Below are positions 12,008-22,952 of a DNA stretch of 64,000 bases, piece by piece. The stretch's first letter is position 1. Every line of letters begins with the position of its first letter. The DNA is from Craspedostauros australis (taxonomy: Eukaryota; Bacillariophyta; Bacillariophyceae; Mastogloiales; Achnanthaceae), in assembly GCA_026770025.1 (NCBI GenBank), contig JAMXDE010000007.1, forward strand, positions 372,001 to 436,000, written 5' to 3'. Under the pieces are notes generated by a model. It saw only the letters and a list, made by a program, of their open reading frames with translations, ran no database searches and had not been told where the DNA came from. The translations under genes and the position numbers were made by a program.

Positions 12008-12668
12008 TTGAAACATAGTATATCAATGACACAGGAGCGTTCCGATTCATACAAGCCCTCCATTTGGTTCAAAGAGCGTTTATCAACAGCACAGATTAGT
12101 TCTTATCCATACAAGCCCTCCATTTGGTGGAAAAACGTTTACTACAGATGCAGATTAGTTGTTATCCATACAAGCCCTCCATTTGGTTCAAAGAGCGTTT
12201 ATAATGACACAGATCCGGTCTTATCCGTACAAGCCCTCCATTTGGTTCAAAGAGCGTTTATAATGACACAGATCCGGTCTTATCCGTACAAGCCCTCCAT
12301 TGGGTGGAAAGAGCATTTATCAATGGCACAGATCCGGTCTTATCCGTACAAGCCCTCCATTGGGTGGAAAGAGCGTTTATCAATGGCACAGATCTATCAA
12401 TAGCACAGATCAGTTCTTATCCATACAAGCCCTCCATTTGGTTCATAGAGCATTCACTACCGGATAAGATTATTTCTTATCCGCATAAGCCATCTGCTTA
12501 GTTCATAGAGCATTCACTACCGGATAAGATTATTTCTTATCTGCATAAGCCATCTGCTTATGTTCATAGAGCATTCACTACCGGATAAGATTATTTCTTA
12601 TCCGCATAAGCCATCTGCTTATGTTCATAGAGCATTCACTACCGGATAAGATTTGTTCTTATGGTGCT
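12008..12668. repeat. Tandem repeat array A, about 59-60 bp unit, about 11 copies
   Basis: Units share the core ACAAGCCCTCCATTTGG, then a stretch ending in CTTATCC, with a period of 59-60 bases. Copies from about 12040 to 12420 are close to each other. From about 12421 the units change to CATAAGCCATCTGCTTA and contain an internal inverted repeat CGGATAAGA...TCTTATCCG with a 5-base loop (near 12460, 12520 and 12580). One copy near 12390 has a partial internal duplication. A short open frame runs through part of the array because the period is nearly a multiple of three. I do not consider it a gene. Confidence 0.9.
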
Positions 12669-13251
12669 ATTCATATGGATAAAACTGCGCCTATCACATA
12701 AACATAGGTGCAAATCTGCCCTTATAAGCCCGCGTTAAAGCAATATTGGCGGCTATGGGCCAGAATCAGATGCATTTCTGACCCTTATGCGCTATCCATA
12801 AGGACGCGATGAGTCTTACAACATAGACTCAATTTTGTTTCGTCCTCACAGCAGTTATGCATAAGACGCAAATAGTGCTTTTGAAGCCGTCCATAAGGCC
12901 AAAACAGCGCTTATAATTCTATCCATAGAGGTGTTTTCGACACTATGGAGCCGTCATAAGGCTGAATTGGATATTACGACTACTTCGACTCAATATGAAG
13001 CACTATGCCTATCCAATGTGACCAACACGCCGTATTCGTAAGTCCAATATATTCCTTATCACACAGGCATCATTTTAAGTGCTTCATGACACCAATCCAA
13101 ACGGTGAATATTGCCCTTATGGAGTGGTCATAACGCAATTTTCACCCTCAAAAAGTGATTCATAAGGCCAAATTAGCCCTTGTGAACCCGGCATAGACGT
13201 TAATTCATCCTTTCCGGCGCTCCATACACTCAAATATTGCGTATGAAGAGG
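12669..13251. repeat. Degenerate AT-rich repeat zone between the two arrays
   Basis: Short words such as CATAAGGCC, CCATAAGGA and CTTATAAGCC recur at irregular intervals of roughly 50-70 bases. This suggests decayed units related to array A. The zone is more AT-rich than its surroundings and has no open frame of note. Confidence 0.6.
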
Positions 13252-13637
13252 ACCGATTATGCCTTTAATACAAGCGCAAAAGTGCGTTATGATCGTAGGA
13301 CCGATTATGCCTTTAACAGAAGCGCAAAAGTGCGTTATGATTGTAGGACCGATTATGCATTTAACAGAAGCGCAAAAGTGCATTATGATCATAGGACCAA
13401 GTATGCCTTTAACAGAAGCGCAAAAGTGCGTTATGATTGTAGGACCGATTATGCATTTAACAGAAGCGCAAAAGTGCGTTGTGATCGTAGGACCAAGTAT
13501 GCCTTTACCAGAAGCGCAAAAGTGCGTTGTGATCGTAGGACCGATTATGCCTTTAACAGAAGCGCAAAAAGTGCGTTGTCACCGTAGGACCAAGTACGCT
13601 TTCAACGCAAGCGCAAAAAGTGCCTTGTGAACGAAGG
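13252..13637. repeat. Tandem repeat array B, 48 bp unit, about 8 copies
   Basis: The unit reads GACCGATTATGCCTTTAACA, then GAAGCGCAAAAGTGCGTT, then ATGATCGTAG. Copies start at 13252, 13300, 13348, 13396, 13444, 13492 and 13540, with a last diverging copy near 13588. The inner copies differ by only one to four bases, so homogenisation is recent. Since 48 is a multiple of 3, two frames stay open and would give 16-residue repeats. I regard these as by-products of the period. Confidence 0.92.
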
Positions 13638-14215
13638 ACCGATGCTGTACCTACGCATTGTGGTTCCGAAGACGAACATTGGCCCTCCTTCGCGTTGTCG
13701 CCATCCCGCGAATGACTTTTCGCGCTTGCAGCAACTTGGTTACGCCCCTTTGACATCGGCCATTGTTACAGTTTGTACGGGGAACAGTACACCTTTCTTG
13801 TCCACCGGTGTCTTTTGCCACGGACAGGAACACAAAAAACACTTCAAGCCAATGCAAGTATCTCTTAACATTTCTTTTCTGATGTTCAGATGGCCGCGAA
13901 CTACAATCGTTGTACGTGTGTGTGCAAGACACCAACACGCATCACCAGCGCATGTAATGCGTCGTCGGCAAGAAATTGCTGCGATGGTTGTTTGCTCGTT
14001 GCAAAGCACAGCATCTTCCATGTCCTTGGCAACCACACAGCAGCACCCCATGGCCAACTCTGCGAATGAGGACGACACAAACCGCATCACGCCAACGTAC
14101 ACACATCCATTGCGCCAAACACTGCTGCTCTCTCGCAGGTGCACTTCAATGGAGCCTTGAGTTGAGCAGAGGTGCCCTTTGTCACACAAATCAGAAACAC
14201 AACCAACCACCGATC
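13638..14215. other. Leader/promoter region of the accessory transposon gene
   Basis: No supported gene. The stretch between array B and the ATG at 14216 is probably the 5' region of the plus-strand accessory gene. Confidence 0.4.
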
Positions 14216-16771
14216 ATGACGCCACCAAGGAAACGAGCCCCTCGCTTCTTGAAACGGGGAGTCGACGCCAAGCTCCTCATCCGTGAGCTTGCAGCTGATC
14301 CCAACTTGTGGATGTGGGAGCCTCGCCACATCCGAGACAAGTATCCGACCCTCGCAAAGTATCCAGCAAAGAACTTCATCAAAGGGTATGTGATGCTGAA
14401 GAAAACGCTCGTGAAGAACAAGATCTTCTTTGGTAAGTCAACTCCAATGCAGGCAACGTGTGGGCCCGACCACTCGGTGGACACATTCGTTTGGGGTGGT
14501 GGCGATTGCCCTGTTGCATTTCTTGTCCTCAAACTTTGCTTTGATCATGCTGCACAAACACATCACAACTCACAAGCAACCACTTGATCTCTTCATCTGT
14601 TTGCTTTTGTGAGGGTTTTGGCAGCAAATGGACGCTTCAATCCAGACGCATCAGGTAACTTGGGCATGCATCTTCGCCCCATCGATGAGCCAGAGGGCTT
14701 CGACAACACAAAGCCCTCGAAATCTCCTCCTGCAAAGGCCGTCGCAGAAACCACAACAACACCCACAATGACAGCACTCTCCGAAAACGCTGCCACCAAC
14801 ACAGACAAGAGCTGCCATGGAGAAGGGGATCAAAACCCATCTCCGCAAATGGCATCAAACACCAATGGGCCGTTCCGAAATGATGCCTTCCTCAACGATG
14901 ACTGGGCCATGGGCGACTTTGGCGAGGAAATTTCATCAGTGTTTGGTCGAGAAATGGACTTCGATGATGACATTGAAGTTGTGGGCATGACAGGCCCTCC
15001 ACCATACAACTCACTGACAGCAAGATATGGTCATTTCTTTGACATGGCCGAGAACTCTCGCGTCGCCCAGTTCTCTTCCGTCCCAACACATGTGGACGTC
15101 TTCTACACTACACAATTGTGGAGGCCGAAGGGAGAGGCATTCCGGATGATCAGCATCGACTTCTACATGCCTGCAGCCACCATCCAGCAGGATACACAGC
15201 TGACCATTCAATATCGCGAAGTGGGTGGGGTGCCTCGGCCCTTTGTGGTGCTGAAGTATCGGCCTCCAGTGGCCATTGGAGCAAAGGGGGGTATTGCAAA
15301 GGCCATTTGCAACCTTCAGGCGACCCGCTTCGTCGACGCAGCACAGAAGGCACAAGCACACGACCTGCAAATGCAGAAGGCCGGTTTTGCAAAGGGGCAC
15401 TGGTGCAAAATGCTCGTGCCAATGCCCTTCGCTATCGACACCATGTTCTGTCCATCCGCTTGCGGCACGCTGGGGGGCGTTGTCTGGCTCAATCATGTGA
15501 TGCCAGACAACAATGGGGAACCACGTAAAGTCCTCATCTTGTCGACGAGGGTGAAGGAGAAGACAACAACTGTGGGAATGACGTGCAGGTTTTCAAAAAT
15601 GCATGCACTTGGTTTCAACTCGGGCGGAACCAATCCCATCGACAAAGGGGCCAAGTCACAAATGCTACCTCCACAGTCACACAGAATCCCCCAATACACG
15701 GACAACAACAGCAACTCCAGAAACCCACCATCTGCCAGCAATGTCCAGAAGGTGACCCCATGGCCACAACCCTTGCAACCCAGGAGCCCAATGGGCAGCC
15801 GCATTCAACAACACTTCCAATCGCCAAGAACGACACAGAATCTCTGCACCCTTGGAGCACGCAACATGCTTCATGGAGACGATCAATCAGTCACAACGCA
15901 GGTGACTCAGGTGTTGGAAGCCCAACTCGAATGCCAGGTTGGGAGGGTGGCCGAACTTGAGCTGAGGGTGGCACTGCGAAAGCAGGCTGCCAGAGAAAGG
16001 GCAGAGCTGAGACGGCAAGGACAGCTCAACCAGAGCCGTCCGGGAATGGTGGTGACTGGTGGTACAGCTTCTGATGAGGCTGCCAGAAACCTTCCTGATG
16101 GTGTCTTCAACAAAATGGACGACCTCACCAGACCGTATTTCGTAAAGGGCCAAGGATCAGTCCAGCACCCGGCAATGATGCAGAATGGTCAGACTGGGAC
16201 GGGCAACATGCAGTCGACGAATCTGCAGCAACTCAGCACAGGGCAGATCCTTCCGCACGGACGGGAGGAAGGAATATCAGCAACAACAACACCTCAGATG
16301 TCTCCTCCACCAACACGAGTTGTTTATCCATGTGAAGGAATGTTGGTCCTTGCAGACCAAGCCAACAAACTGACAGAGGCAGCAGCGGTGGGAACAGCAG
16401 CAGCAGAAGCAACCAACCTTGCAACTGCAACAACCACCATCACAGCGGGGTCCACAGCTGTGAATACGAATCAGAATCCGGAAGGAGAGAATGTGAGGCA
16501 ATCCGCAGGCAGTGCAGGAGCTCAGATGACCAGTCAGGAGGTGCCAAACCAACCTGAAGGCGGAGGGGATGGGCCAACAACCAACAACTCGCTGGTCAAA
16601 GATGTTGAGATAGTGCAGGACCCAACAGCACCATTGAATGCTGCAGAAGCACCATGGAATGCTGCAGAAGCACCATTGAATGTTGACGAGGCAATGGACA
16701 TGACTGGAGATGGAGAGAGGCAGGGTGACAATGGAGGCAGTGACGGAAACGAGCATGACACAACAAACTAA
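14216..16771 (+). CDS. Harbinger accessory protein with SANT/Myb-like N-terminus
   Basis: Two exons, 14216-14432 and 14625-16771, join in phase (217 + 2147 bases) to give 787 residues. Exon 1 encodes a basic N-terminus and a compact Trp-containing helical domain (NLWMWEPRHIRDKYPTLAKY, about 30-49) that resembles a SANT/trihelix-type DNA-binding fold. Exon 2 is mostly Ser/Thr/Gln/Asn-rich. It has an ordered region around 210-400 (VDVFYTTQLWRPKGEAFR and GHWCKMLVPMPFAIDTMF) that I do not recognise, a probable coiled coil at about 485-530 (ELELRVALRKQAARERAEL), and imperfect C-terminal copies of APLNAAEA. In Harbinger elements the second gene helps nuclear import of the transposase and binding to the element ends. 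This protein is much longer than the usual Myb-like partner. Assignment rests on position and the N-terminal domain. Confidence 0.72.
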
Positions 16772-17857
16772 GCAGCAACCACGTGAGAAATAGATACACA
16801 CCTTTGAAGAATCTATTGTGGATGTAGTGTGCTCATGATAGTTGGAACAAACGAGGAAGTACTGAATGGTTGATTTGTACCACAAGAAGAATGACATTGT
16901 GTGGGTAGTGGGAGAGTAGAAGGAAGCACAAGTTGGCCATGACAATGAGGAATGTCCGGACAACACACGATCAGGCAACAGGGTGTAAAAGTCAAAAATG
17001 GAGCCACGAATCTGGGTTTTGCATAAATCAGGATGATTGTGCAAACAACTGACAGGAAGAATGCTCAAAGATGGCAAATTTTCAGTTTGGTTTTTGACTT
17101 TTGAACTGCTGATTATGGAAGAAACTGTTGTTGCCTTATCATGGGAAATGCAAAATTACCGTCTTTCCCCCCCCCCCTCGTGCCGGAAGTGGATAGAGTT
17201 GATTCCGCATCATCCTTGGGCCCAGATTCGCCCTTGGGTCTGCATCGGAAGTATTCCGTTCAGCAAGAGTAGTTCGAACAGGGAGTGCATGAAGGTGATC
17301 GTGTCGTATCGCTCCGAGTTCCATGCCTGTCACCGGACATTGCGGGTGAGGTAACAATGAATGGACATGTCCACACCGACATTCATGTTCGACCAAAGGA
17401 ATCAGCGTATGTACGCATGATGAGCACTCGGGACACGATACGAATGCTCCACGAGCAACGCCATCCAGTCGCACTCGTGCGGTACAAGAGTCCATGACGA
17501 ATCTTCATGGTACCTACGCCAGTACAGAGCTACGTTCTGCCTCTCTTGGATCTTCCGTCCTGTTTCGTGGGAGCGGGTACGAAGTGTGTGTGCCAATGCT
17601 CTCTCTCTCTCTCTGGTCCCTGCAGGTCCTTTCTGACGCTGCCAATGCCATTCACAAAAGACGATTTCCACGGAACGAGAAGCGTGCTCACACGCGCAAA
17701 CATGTCTGGTCGGAATCGGTGATGGCGCCGGCGCTGTCGCCCATCACAACGCCTCCACATATCATGGCCCCGACGATCGAAGAAGAATGCCGTCACCCTG
17801 TTACGTTCTGCAACGAGTGAGTTTGAATGGGATGTCTCAGGGGTGCGGAAGACTCTG

Positions 17858-17884
<27 letters not shown>
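17858..17884. repeat. (GA)n microsatellite
   Basis: About 27 bases of uninterrupted GA dinucleotides. Confidence 0.95.
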
Positions 17885-17888
<4 letters not shown>

Positions 17889-18403
17889 TGACGAGCCCTG
17901 GCATGCAAGGCACTGAAGAATGAGAATGGATGGTCCTCACATCACAAAACTGATGTCCAGGTTGAAGTTGCGCGCATGCGCGCGTACTTGGTCGGAACAA
18001 ATGAAGTCATGTGGGAATACTCGCAATGTGTCGTCACATCCATCCATTCTCCGGCCCAAGAGAGCCAGCGTTCCTCTTCTTGTTTCGTTTCCCACCGTCA
18101 TTCTGTGCTCTGTGGCATTCTTGCGGGAATACAAGCAACAGAACACGATTGCATCCAACAGAAGGAGAAGCGGGAAGACGCAAAAGAGCGAAGAGCTTGA
18201 TGGCGACGCAAACTCACGCACTGAGCGGCGAACCGTGAAGACAGATGGACGACGGATCATGACGTCAACAAAAACAAGTGCAGCCTGCTTCGCATCACGA
18301 GGGCGGCACCAGCAGCGGGTAGCTCGTATGGGATAGACATTCATGAGAGACATCAGTATCGGCATGATGCGGCTCCACAGCGGGAGCATCTACTTTGTGC
18401 AGG

Positions 18404-18423
18404 TAGCTCGTACGCACGAGCTA
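18404..18423. repeat. Inverted repeat TAGCTCGT-ACGC-ACGAGCTA
   Basis: Perfect 8-base arms around a 4-base loop. The word TAGCTCGTA also occurs near 18320, inside the palindrome at 58571, and in inverted form near 62455. Confidence 0.85.
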
Positions 18424-20951
18424 TGAGTGACACATTCATCTTCCTCGTCTTGCGGCCATGGAAGATTGGAAGACTTCTGTGCGTCAGTGGCCACTGGTAC
18501 CGCAGAAGCAGGGGTTGGCCATGGCCGTGTCGCCATGGTTGCGAGGATCTTCGCTTCAACCTTGTGCCTATCATGGTCTTGCAACAAAGGATGGATCCGA
18601 AAGCCCGCCTCTCTCATCATCACTAGGTGGCAAGGAAGTTCTAGCTCTTCCGACTTGGTGTTGGCAGCAGATGAATACGATGGTGACGACGATGACGACG
18701 CAGCGCTGTCACGGGAAGTGATCCTCAGCAGCTGCTGCTGCCGTTGGCTACTACACGAGTTATGGCACCATAGTGGTACACCCCTGCCTGCAATAAATAC
18801 CTCTTGCCTCATCCTCTACAAATAAGCCTAGCCATGGAGTAATCGAGCAGATTAGAGCGACATCAACAGCCGCAACGGCAACATTCTGCCAATGGATCAG
18901 TTGGCAGTAGCAACCACGCCTGGTAGAGGCACGGACACAAGGAGTGGGACACCAGAATCGTGGCAACAAAGATCCAGCGTCCTTTTGGAAGGGCCACTTC
19001 ATCGGAAGATTTGCCACCTCTGCCGATCACACGAAGTGAAACAGTCACACCATAGCCCCCTTGCGGAGCCAGATCGTGACAAGGCATCTGCCAATGCAAC
19101 TGCAGGAAGCGTTGGGTAGCGTCCGTTGCTCGCACACAACACTTCGCAAGAGCATGTTGCTGCTGGACCAGTGGCGCTGCGCTATGCCGCACTGTGATAT
19201 CTTCTGGAGAGGCCAACATACACCTAACATCCCGCAGTATCTGGCGAACGCAGAACAAATGGATACCGGCAGAGAGGCAAGGGATGAGGGGCAAGGATGA
19301 TGAGAATGATGACCATGGTGTTTGCGGCCGGTGTGAGTGACGCTCTCCAGTTCTCGCGTGCGCTTTGTCGAACATGTGGGACTGTGGTGACTGGCGAGGC
19401 CACATCCTCCTGAATTTCCCATGATGAGGCAATGCGACAGCTTTTCGCGTTGGGTGGGTATTGGCACCTTCTGCCGGTGAGAATCAGATGCTATGCCTCT
19501 TGGGCGAGCCGAATGCAACTACCTCCGACGGGATTTCACAGACGGTCGCTTTTCGTTTGCTTTTGGTTTGCTCCGTCATGCCTCAGTTTTCGTTTTCGTT
19601 TCAGGCTGGTTGCTGAACTTCTGCCTTGTGCGACTATGCACACTGCACCAAATGAGTTTGGAATCCTCCGATACTTCGTCGGCGTCTCTCTCCATCTCCG
19701 CTTTGGCATCTCTCTCTCTCTCTTTCTTCTCCTCGTGCAATCAGTGAAGGAGAGACGGAGGACCTTTCCCAGTTCCGACTTTGTACGCAGCCTCTGGCGC
19801 GGTTCTCCACGGTTGGGAGAATTGAACCCGCCTTCAGACGAGCATGGCATCACTCATCTTGACGAGTACAATCCAGAAGGCAAGGCAGAATGAGTGAGAG
19901 AGCGACGAAGAGATTGGAAGGCCTTCCACGGACTCAAGAGCTGTGGATGCACAACTACCATGCCATACTCAACGTACATGCTCGTATTATACGCACGTAC
20001 ATACGGATGTTACCTTTGGTGAAGGGATCAGATAGACACAACACCGCCCGAACGATGGTGTAGGTTGGTCGAAATTGCATTGGTTCAACGAGTATCCCGT
20101 GATTGCCGTACTTGCATGGAGGTTGGATGAATGATGGTGTCGCCTCTCTTGGTGGATGACATCGTCGCAACCAACAAGGGGAACAGAAGGGTGACGAGAG
20201 ATGCGGTGGAGCCGCTGTTCACACAGAAACGCGTCCGCGTCACTCCGGGAAGGAGAAAACATCTTTTTGTCATCCACGATCGCCGACGATCCGCCCATGC
20301 GTGACAAGGGGACTTTTGAGTTGCGACCAACCGCACTTCTCTTCATAGTGACGTTGTGTATTATGACTGTCCACAGTCACCTATGGGTCATTGTGCATAA
20401 ATCGAAGGCACATCCGAGCCCTGCGGAGTTCAAAGCAACCTTGTTGAATGTCCGACCAGAACGCAGAACAGCACTAAATGCACCCCTTCGACAACTCAGC
20501 AACCAAAGATGGAGCGATGATGAAACGCGTTAGGATACTTGCGCCGTGGCCATGCAATAATGAGGATCGCCTTTGCTGCCCAACTCTCTAAAATCTCACA
20601 AGCTGCACCAATACTGTTGATACATTGCTAGGTGCCTTCGTCGGCAGCCTGCACAGGTTTGGTGCAAATGCACTGGAGACATGAAAGGCGATGCCAATAG
20701 CGATGCCGATGGCGATGACGTTGATGCCCTTGCGAGGATTTCCACAGGGCAGGGCAACTTCAGAACCACACCATCGGCAACAACTTCAACAGCGACAGTA
20801 TCAGAAGAAGCACAAGCTGGAACAATTTACAAGTGATGACGGAGTTCCACGCTTGTATTAGCGCCAACCGTGGGAGACACAGCCTAAGTCCGCAACGATC
20901 AAATGGATAAAAAGCAAGATGACTTGTCATTCCTTTCGAGCGCTTCGGGTT

Positions 20952-20993
20952 ATCAAATATACTCCGTCAGTCCCATGGTGCGTTATATTTGAT
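20952..20993. repeat. Hairpin with 10-base perfect arms
   Basis: ATCAAATATA (20952-20961) pairs exactly with TATATTTGAT (20984-20993) across a 22-base loop. Role unknown. Confidence 0.75.
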
Positions 20994-22151
20994 GGTGCCA
21001 AACATCTGGGCTCGCGTTTGTGGCCAGTGTGGAGGTTTTGATTGGTCGACGAAATGCAGAGAAGGCTGGTCCCAAGAGCAGAAAAGCCTCCTGGATGCTT
21101 TTCGGCAATGGAGAGATCTTGTGTCCTCGGTGCCTTGTTCTGTCCGTACGCGCAAAGAACGCACGTTCATCCATCTGAGGAGGCATTGGTATTCGCACAC
21201 AGGGACACGTAGATTCACGTAGGCTTCAGTACCACATGCGATCTGTCATTTCGACAGACAGCGTCGACCCATCACATACCAACAGCGCACTTTAACGTGG
21301 TTGCACCTGTGTGGGAAACGAGGACGAATTGGCTGGTTTGGCCCGTTGCGGTACCAGTAACCTACGAGTACGTGTATGACAGGCGATGATACCTTCGTGT
21401 CGTACGATCTACGTGAATTGTGTACGGATGCCTACGAGTAGTAGTACAGTTCGCTATTTGTCCAGCACGATTTGGATGGTGGCGGCGTTGGGTGGACAAC
21501 TTCCCAGCGGGAGGAGGGAGCAGACGTGGAAATTGCTTTGCTCTGTGCCGAAACGAGAAGAACCGATGTCGTGCTCAAATTGCATGGGGTAAATCGTGCC
21601 CAATAGAAAACTCGCGGATGTGTGCGTGTGTGCGCGCGTGCTGCCATGACCTGCGCGCAAGGCTAAGTATCCACATGAGTGTGCCTTGTGTGTGTTTCTG
21701 TGTGTGTGGCTTGAATCTTCTTTTGCGCGTTAACACATACGGCGACCTTAACGTTACCGCACAGTAACTGGAGCACGACCACGCAACGCCACAACGCGCA
21801 CACCGCCGACTCCTTCGCGCAAATTAGCACGACACAACCGAAAAAGCGCCACACGCGCACACGTGAACGCACCATCGCACACCAGTTTGTTCCATCATAA
21901 AAATTCAGAACGTTCGCTTCTCTTCGCCTCCGCCTCCGCATTGCGCAACGCAACAACACACCAAAGACCAAAGACCAAAACAACCGCGGCAGTTTTCTCG
22001 CACCTCGTCGCAGATCTGCTTTTCATTTTCTCTCACATCACAATCTGGCAATCCGACAATTCACAACCGACCTCCAATCCAACACCCCACCCCACCACTC
22101 CATCCATCCATCCATCCACTCATTCACCCACTCACTCACGACACAACCACA

Positions 22152-22952
22152 ATGGCGCCCAACGCAACCACCAACTTCTTCACCGGTCCACCGTCCATGA
22201 CGACGATAGCCGAATTCGCCATGCCATCCGAGTGGGACCAGCACAGCCGTCATTGCGCAGCGGCCCAGAAGCACTCCAATGCCAATGCTCAGGACCGCTC
22301 CAGCATGACCGTCGACGGGGATGTCGACATGGACATGCAGCACGCCGAGGAGCTGTCCGCCACATCTCACGAGGAGGCGAGCAAGGTTCTGGAGCAGTGG
22401 CAGTCCGACGACGACCACCACAGCATCGCCATGGCCAACGGGGGCATCATCAGCGGCGGGATCCACACCGCAGGTGAGCACGGCCACGATGTCGACGTGG
22501 ATGTCGACCTGGAAATCATGAAGGTCGACGAGCAGATCGGATCCAACCTTCTCGGCGAGGACATCTTCGGCACCATGCCGCCATCTCCCACCGGTCCGCT
22601 CGAGGAGCTCGTCTACATGAATCTCGAGGACGAGGAGGACGACGCATCCAAGTTCTTCGTTCCGTTGCTCGACCACGACACGGACGACGCGGCGGCGGCA
22701 TTGGCGCACGCTCACAAGACCGGCGGCCCCCACTCCATCCTCTTCGACGATCGTTATCAGGCCACATGGCGCAAGCTCGAGGCCTCCATGAAGCGATCGC
22801 GCGAGACGAGGAACAGCTTGCGAATGAAGACCGTCCAGACGGAAACGTACTCCCGCACCAACAGCGTCCACGGCGTCCTCTCCTCCATCGAGACGTCGTC
22901 GCAGCAGCTCCTTCAGACGTACCTCCAGCACATCCAGCAGAGGAACTTGTAG
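22152..22952 (+). CDS. Hypothetical acidic protein with conserved-looking C-terminal helix
   Basis: Single exon, 266 residues, not recognised as a named family. Residues 1-200 are acidic and Asp/His/Met-rich with repeats such as DVDVDVDLE, likely disordered. Residues about 200-266 look ordered and helical: DDRYQATWRKLEASMKRS, then ETRNSLRMKT, then GVLSSIETSSQQLLQTYLQ. Short proteins ending in a similar K-L-x-x-S-M-x-R-S block followed by a Ser/Gln helix are, as I recall, frequent in diatoms. The ATG at 22152 follows a CA- and C-rich leader with tetramer repeats and is the first in frame. No signal peptide or membrane segment. Coding status is supported by the long frame, biased composition and the ordered C-terminus; function unknown. 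Confidence 0.72.
   Translation: MAPNATTNFFTGPPSMTTIAEFAMPSEWDQHSRHCAAAQKHSNANAQDRSSMTVDGDVDMDMQHAEELSATSHEEASKVLEQWQSDDDHHSIAMANGGIISGGIHTAGEHGHDVDVDVDLEIMKVDEQIGSNLLGEDIFGTMPPSPTGPLEELVYMNLEDEEDDASKFFVPLLDHDTDDAAAALAHAHKTGGPHSILFDDRYQATWRKLEASMKRSRETRNSLRMKTVQTETYSRTNSVHGVLSSIETSSQQLLQTYLQHIQQRNL

Larger units (their letters stand above)
10225..16771. mobile_element. PIF/Harbinger DNA transposon (core; outer ends not located)
   Basis: Two genes point away from each other: a DDE transposase on the minus strand (10225-11461) and an accessory gene on the plus strand (14216-16771). Tandem repeats lie between them (about 12008-13637). Two-gene organisation, a transposase plus a Myb/SANT-type DNA-binding protein, is the hallmark of PIF/Harbinger elements. 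Both genes keep an open frame across one phase-consistent intron and all three transposase acidic residues are present, so the copy looks whole and perhaps young. Limits given are those of the coding core. Terminal inverted repeats and the usual 3-base target duplication (TWA) were not found by eye and should lie within about 8.9-10.2 kb and 16.8-17.2 kb. The central array could instead be an older host repeat. Confidence 0.78.
16772..22151. other. Gene-poor stretch of about 5.4 kb
   Basis: No convincing gene. Open frames are short, overlap on both strands and show no domain. Visible features: a C-run at 17167-17177, a TC run near 17597-17613, a (GA)n microsatellite at 17858-17884, an inverted repeat at 18404-18423, a hexamer GATGCC/GATGGC patch at about 20690-20730, a hairpin with 10 bp arms at 20952-20993, the 8-mer TACGAGTA at 21363 and 21433, and CATC/CACT tetramers at about 22097-22140 just before the next gene. 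The right end of the transposon should lie in the first few hundred bases. Confidence 0.5.

Noticed and set aside
12008-13630. Repeat-peptide genes in the tandem arrays
   Set aside because: Open frames follow from periods at or near multiples of three. There is no start context, family match or codon-position bias that I can see.
12008-13637. CRISPR-like array
   Set aside because: Units are contiguous tandem copies without unique spacers, the genome is eukaryotic and no cas genes are present.
14216-16771. Accessory gene as an LTR retrotransposon product
   Set aside because: No reverse transcriptase, integrase, protease or long terminal repeats are seen. The neighbouring gene is a DDE Harbinger transposase.
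8888-17180. G-run at 8891 and C-run at 17167 as terminal inverted repeats of the transposon
   Set aside because: Beyond the G/C runs the flanking bases do not pair. The shared AAATGCAA word is in direct, not inverted, orientation.
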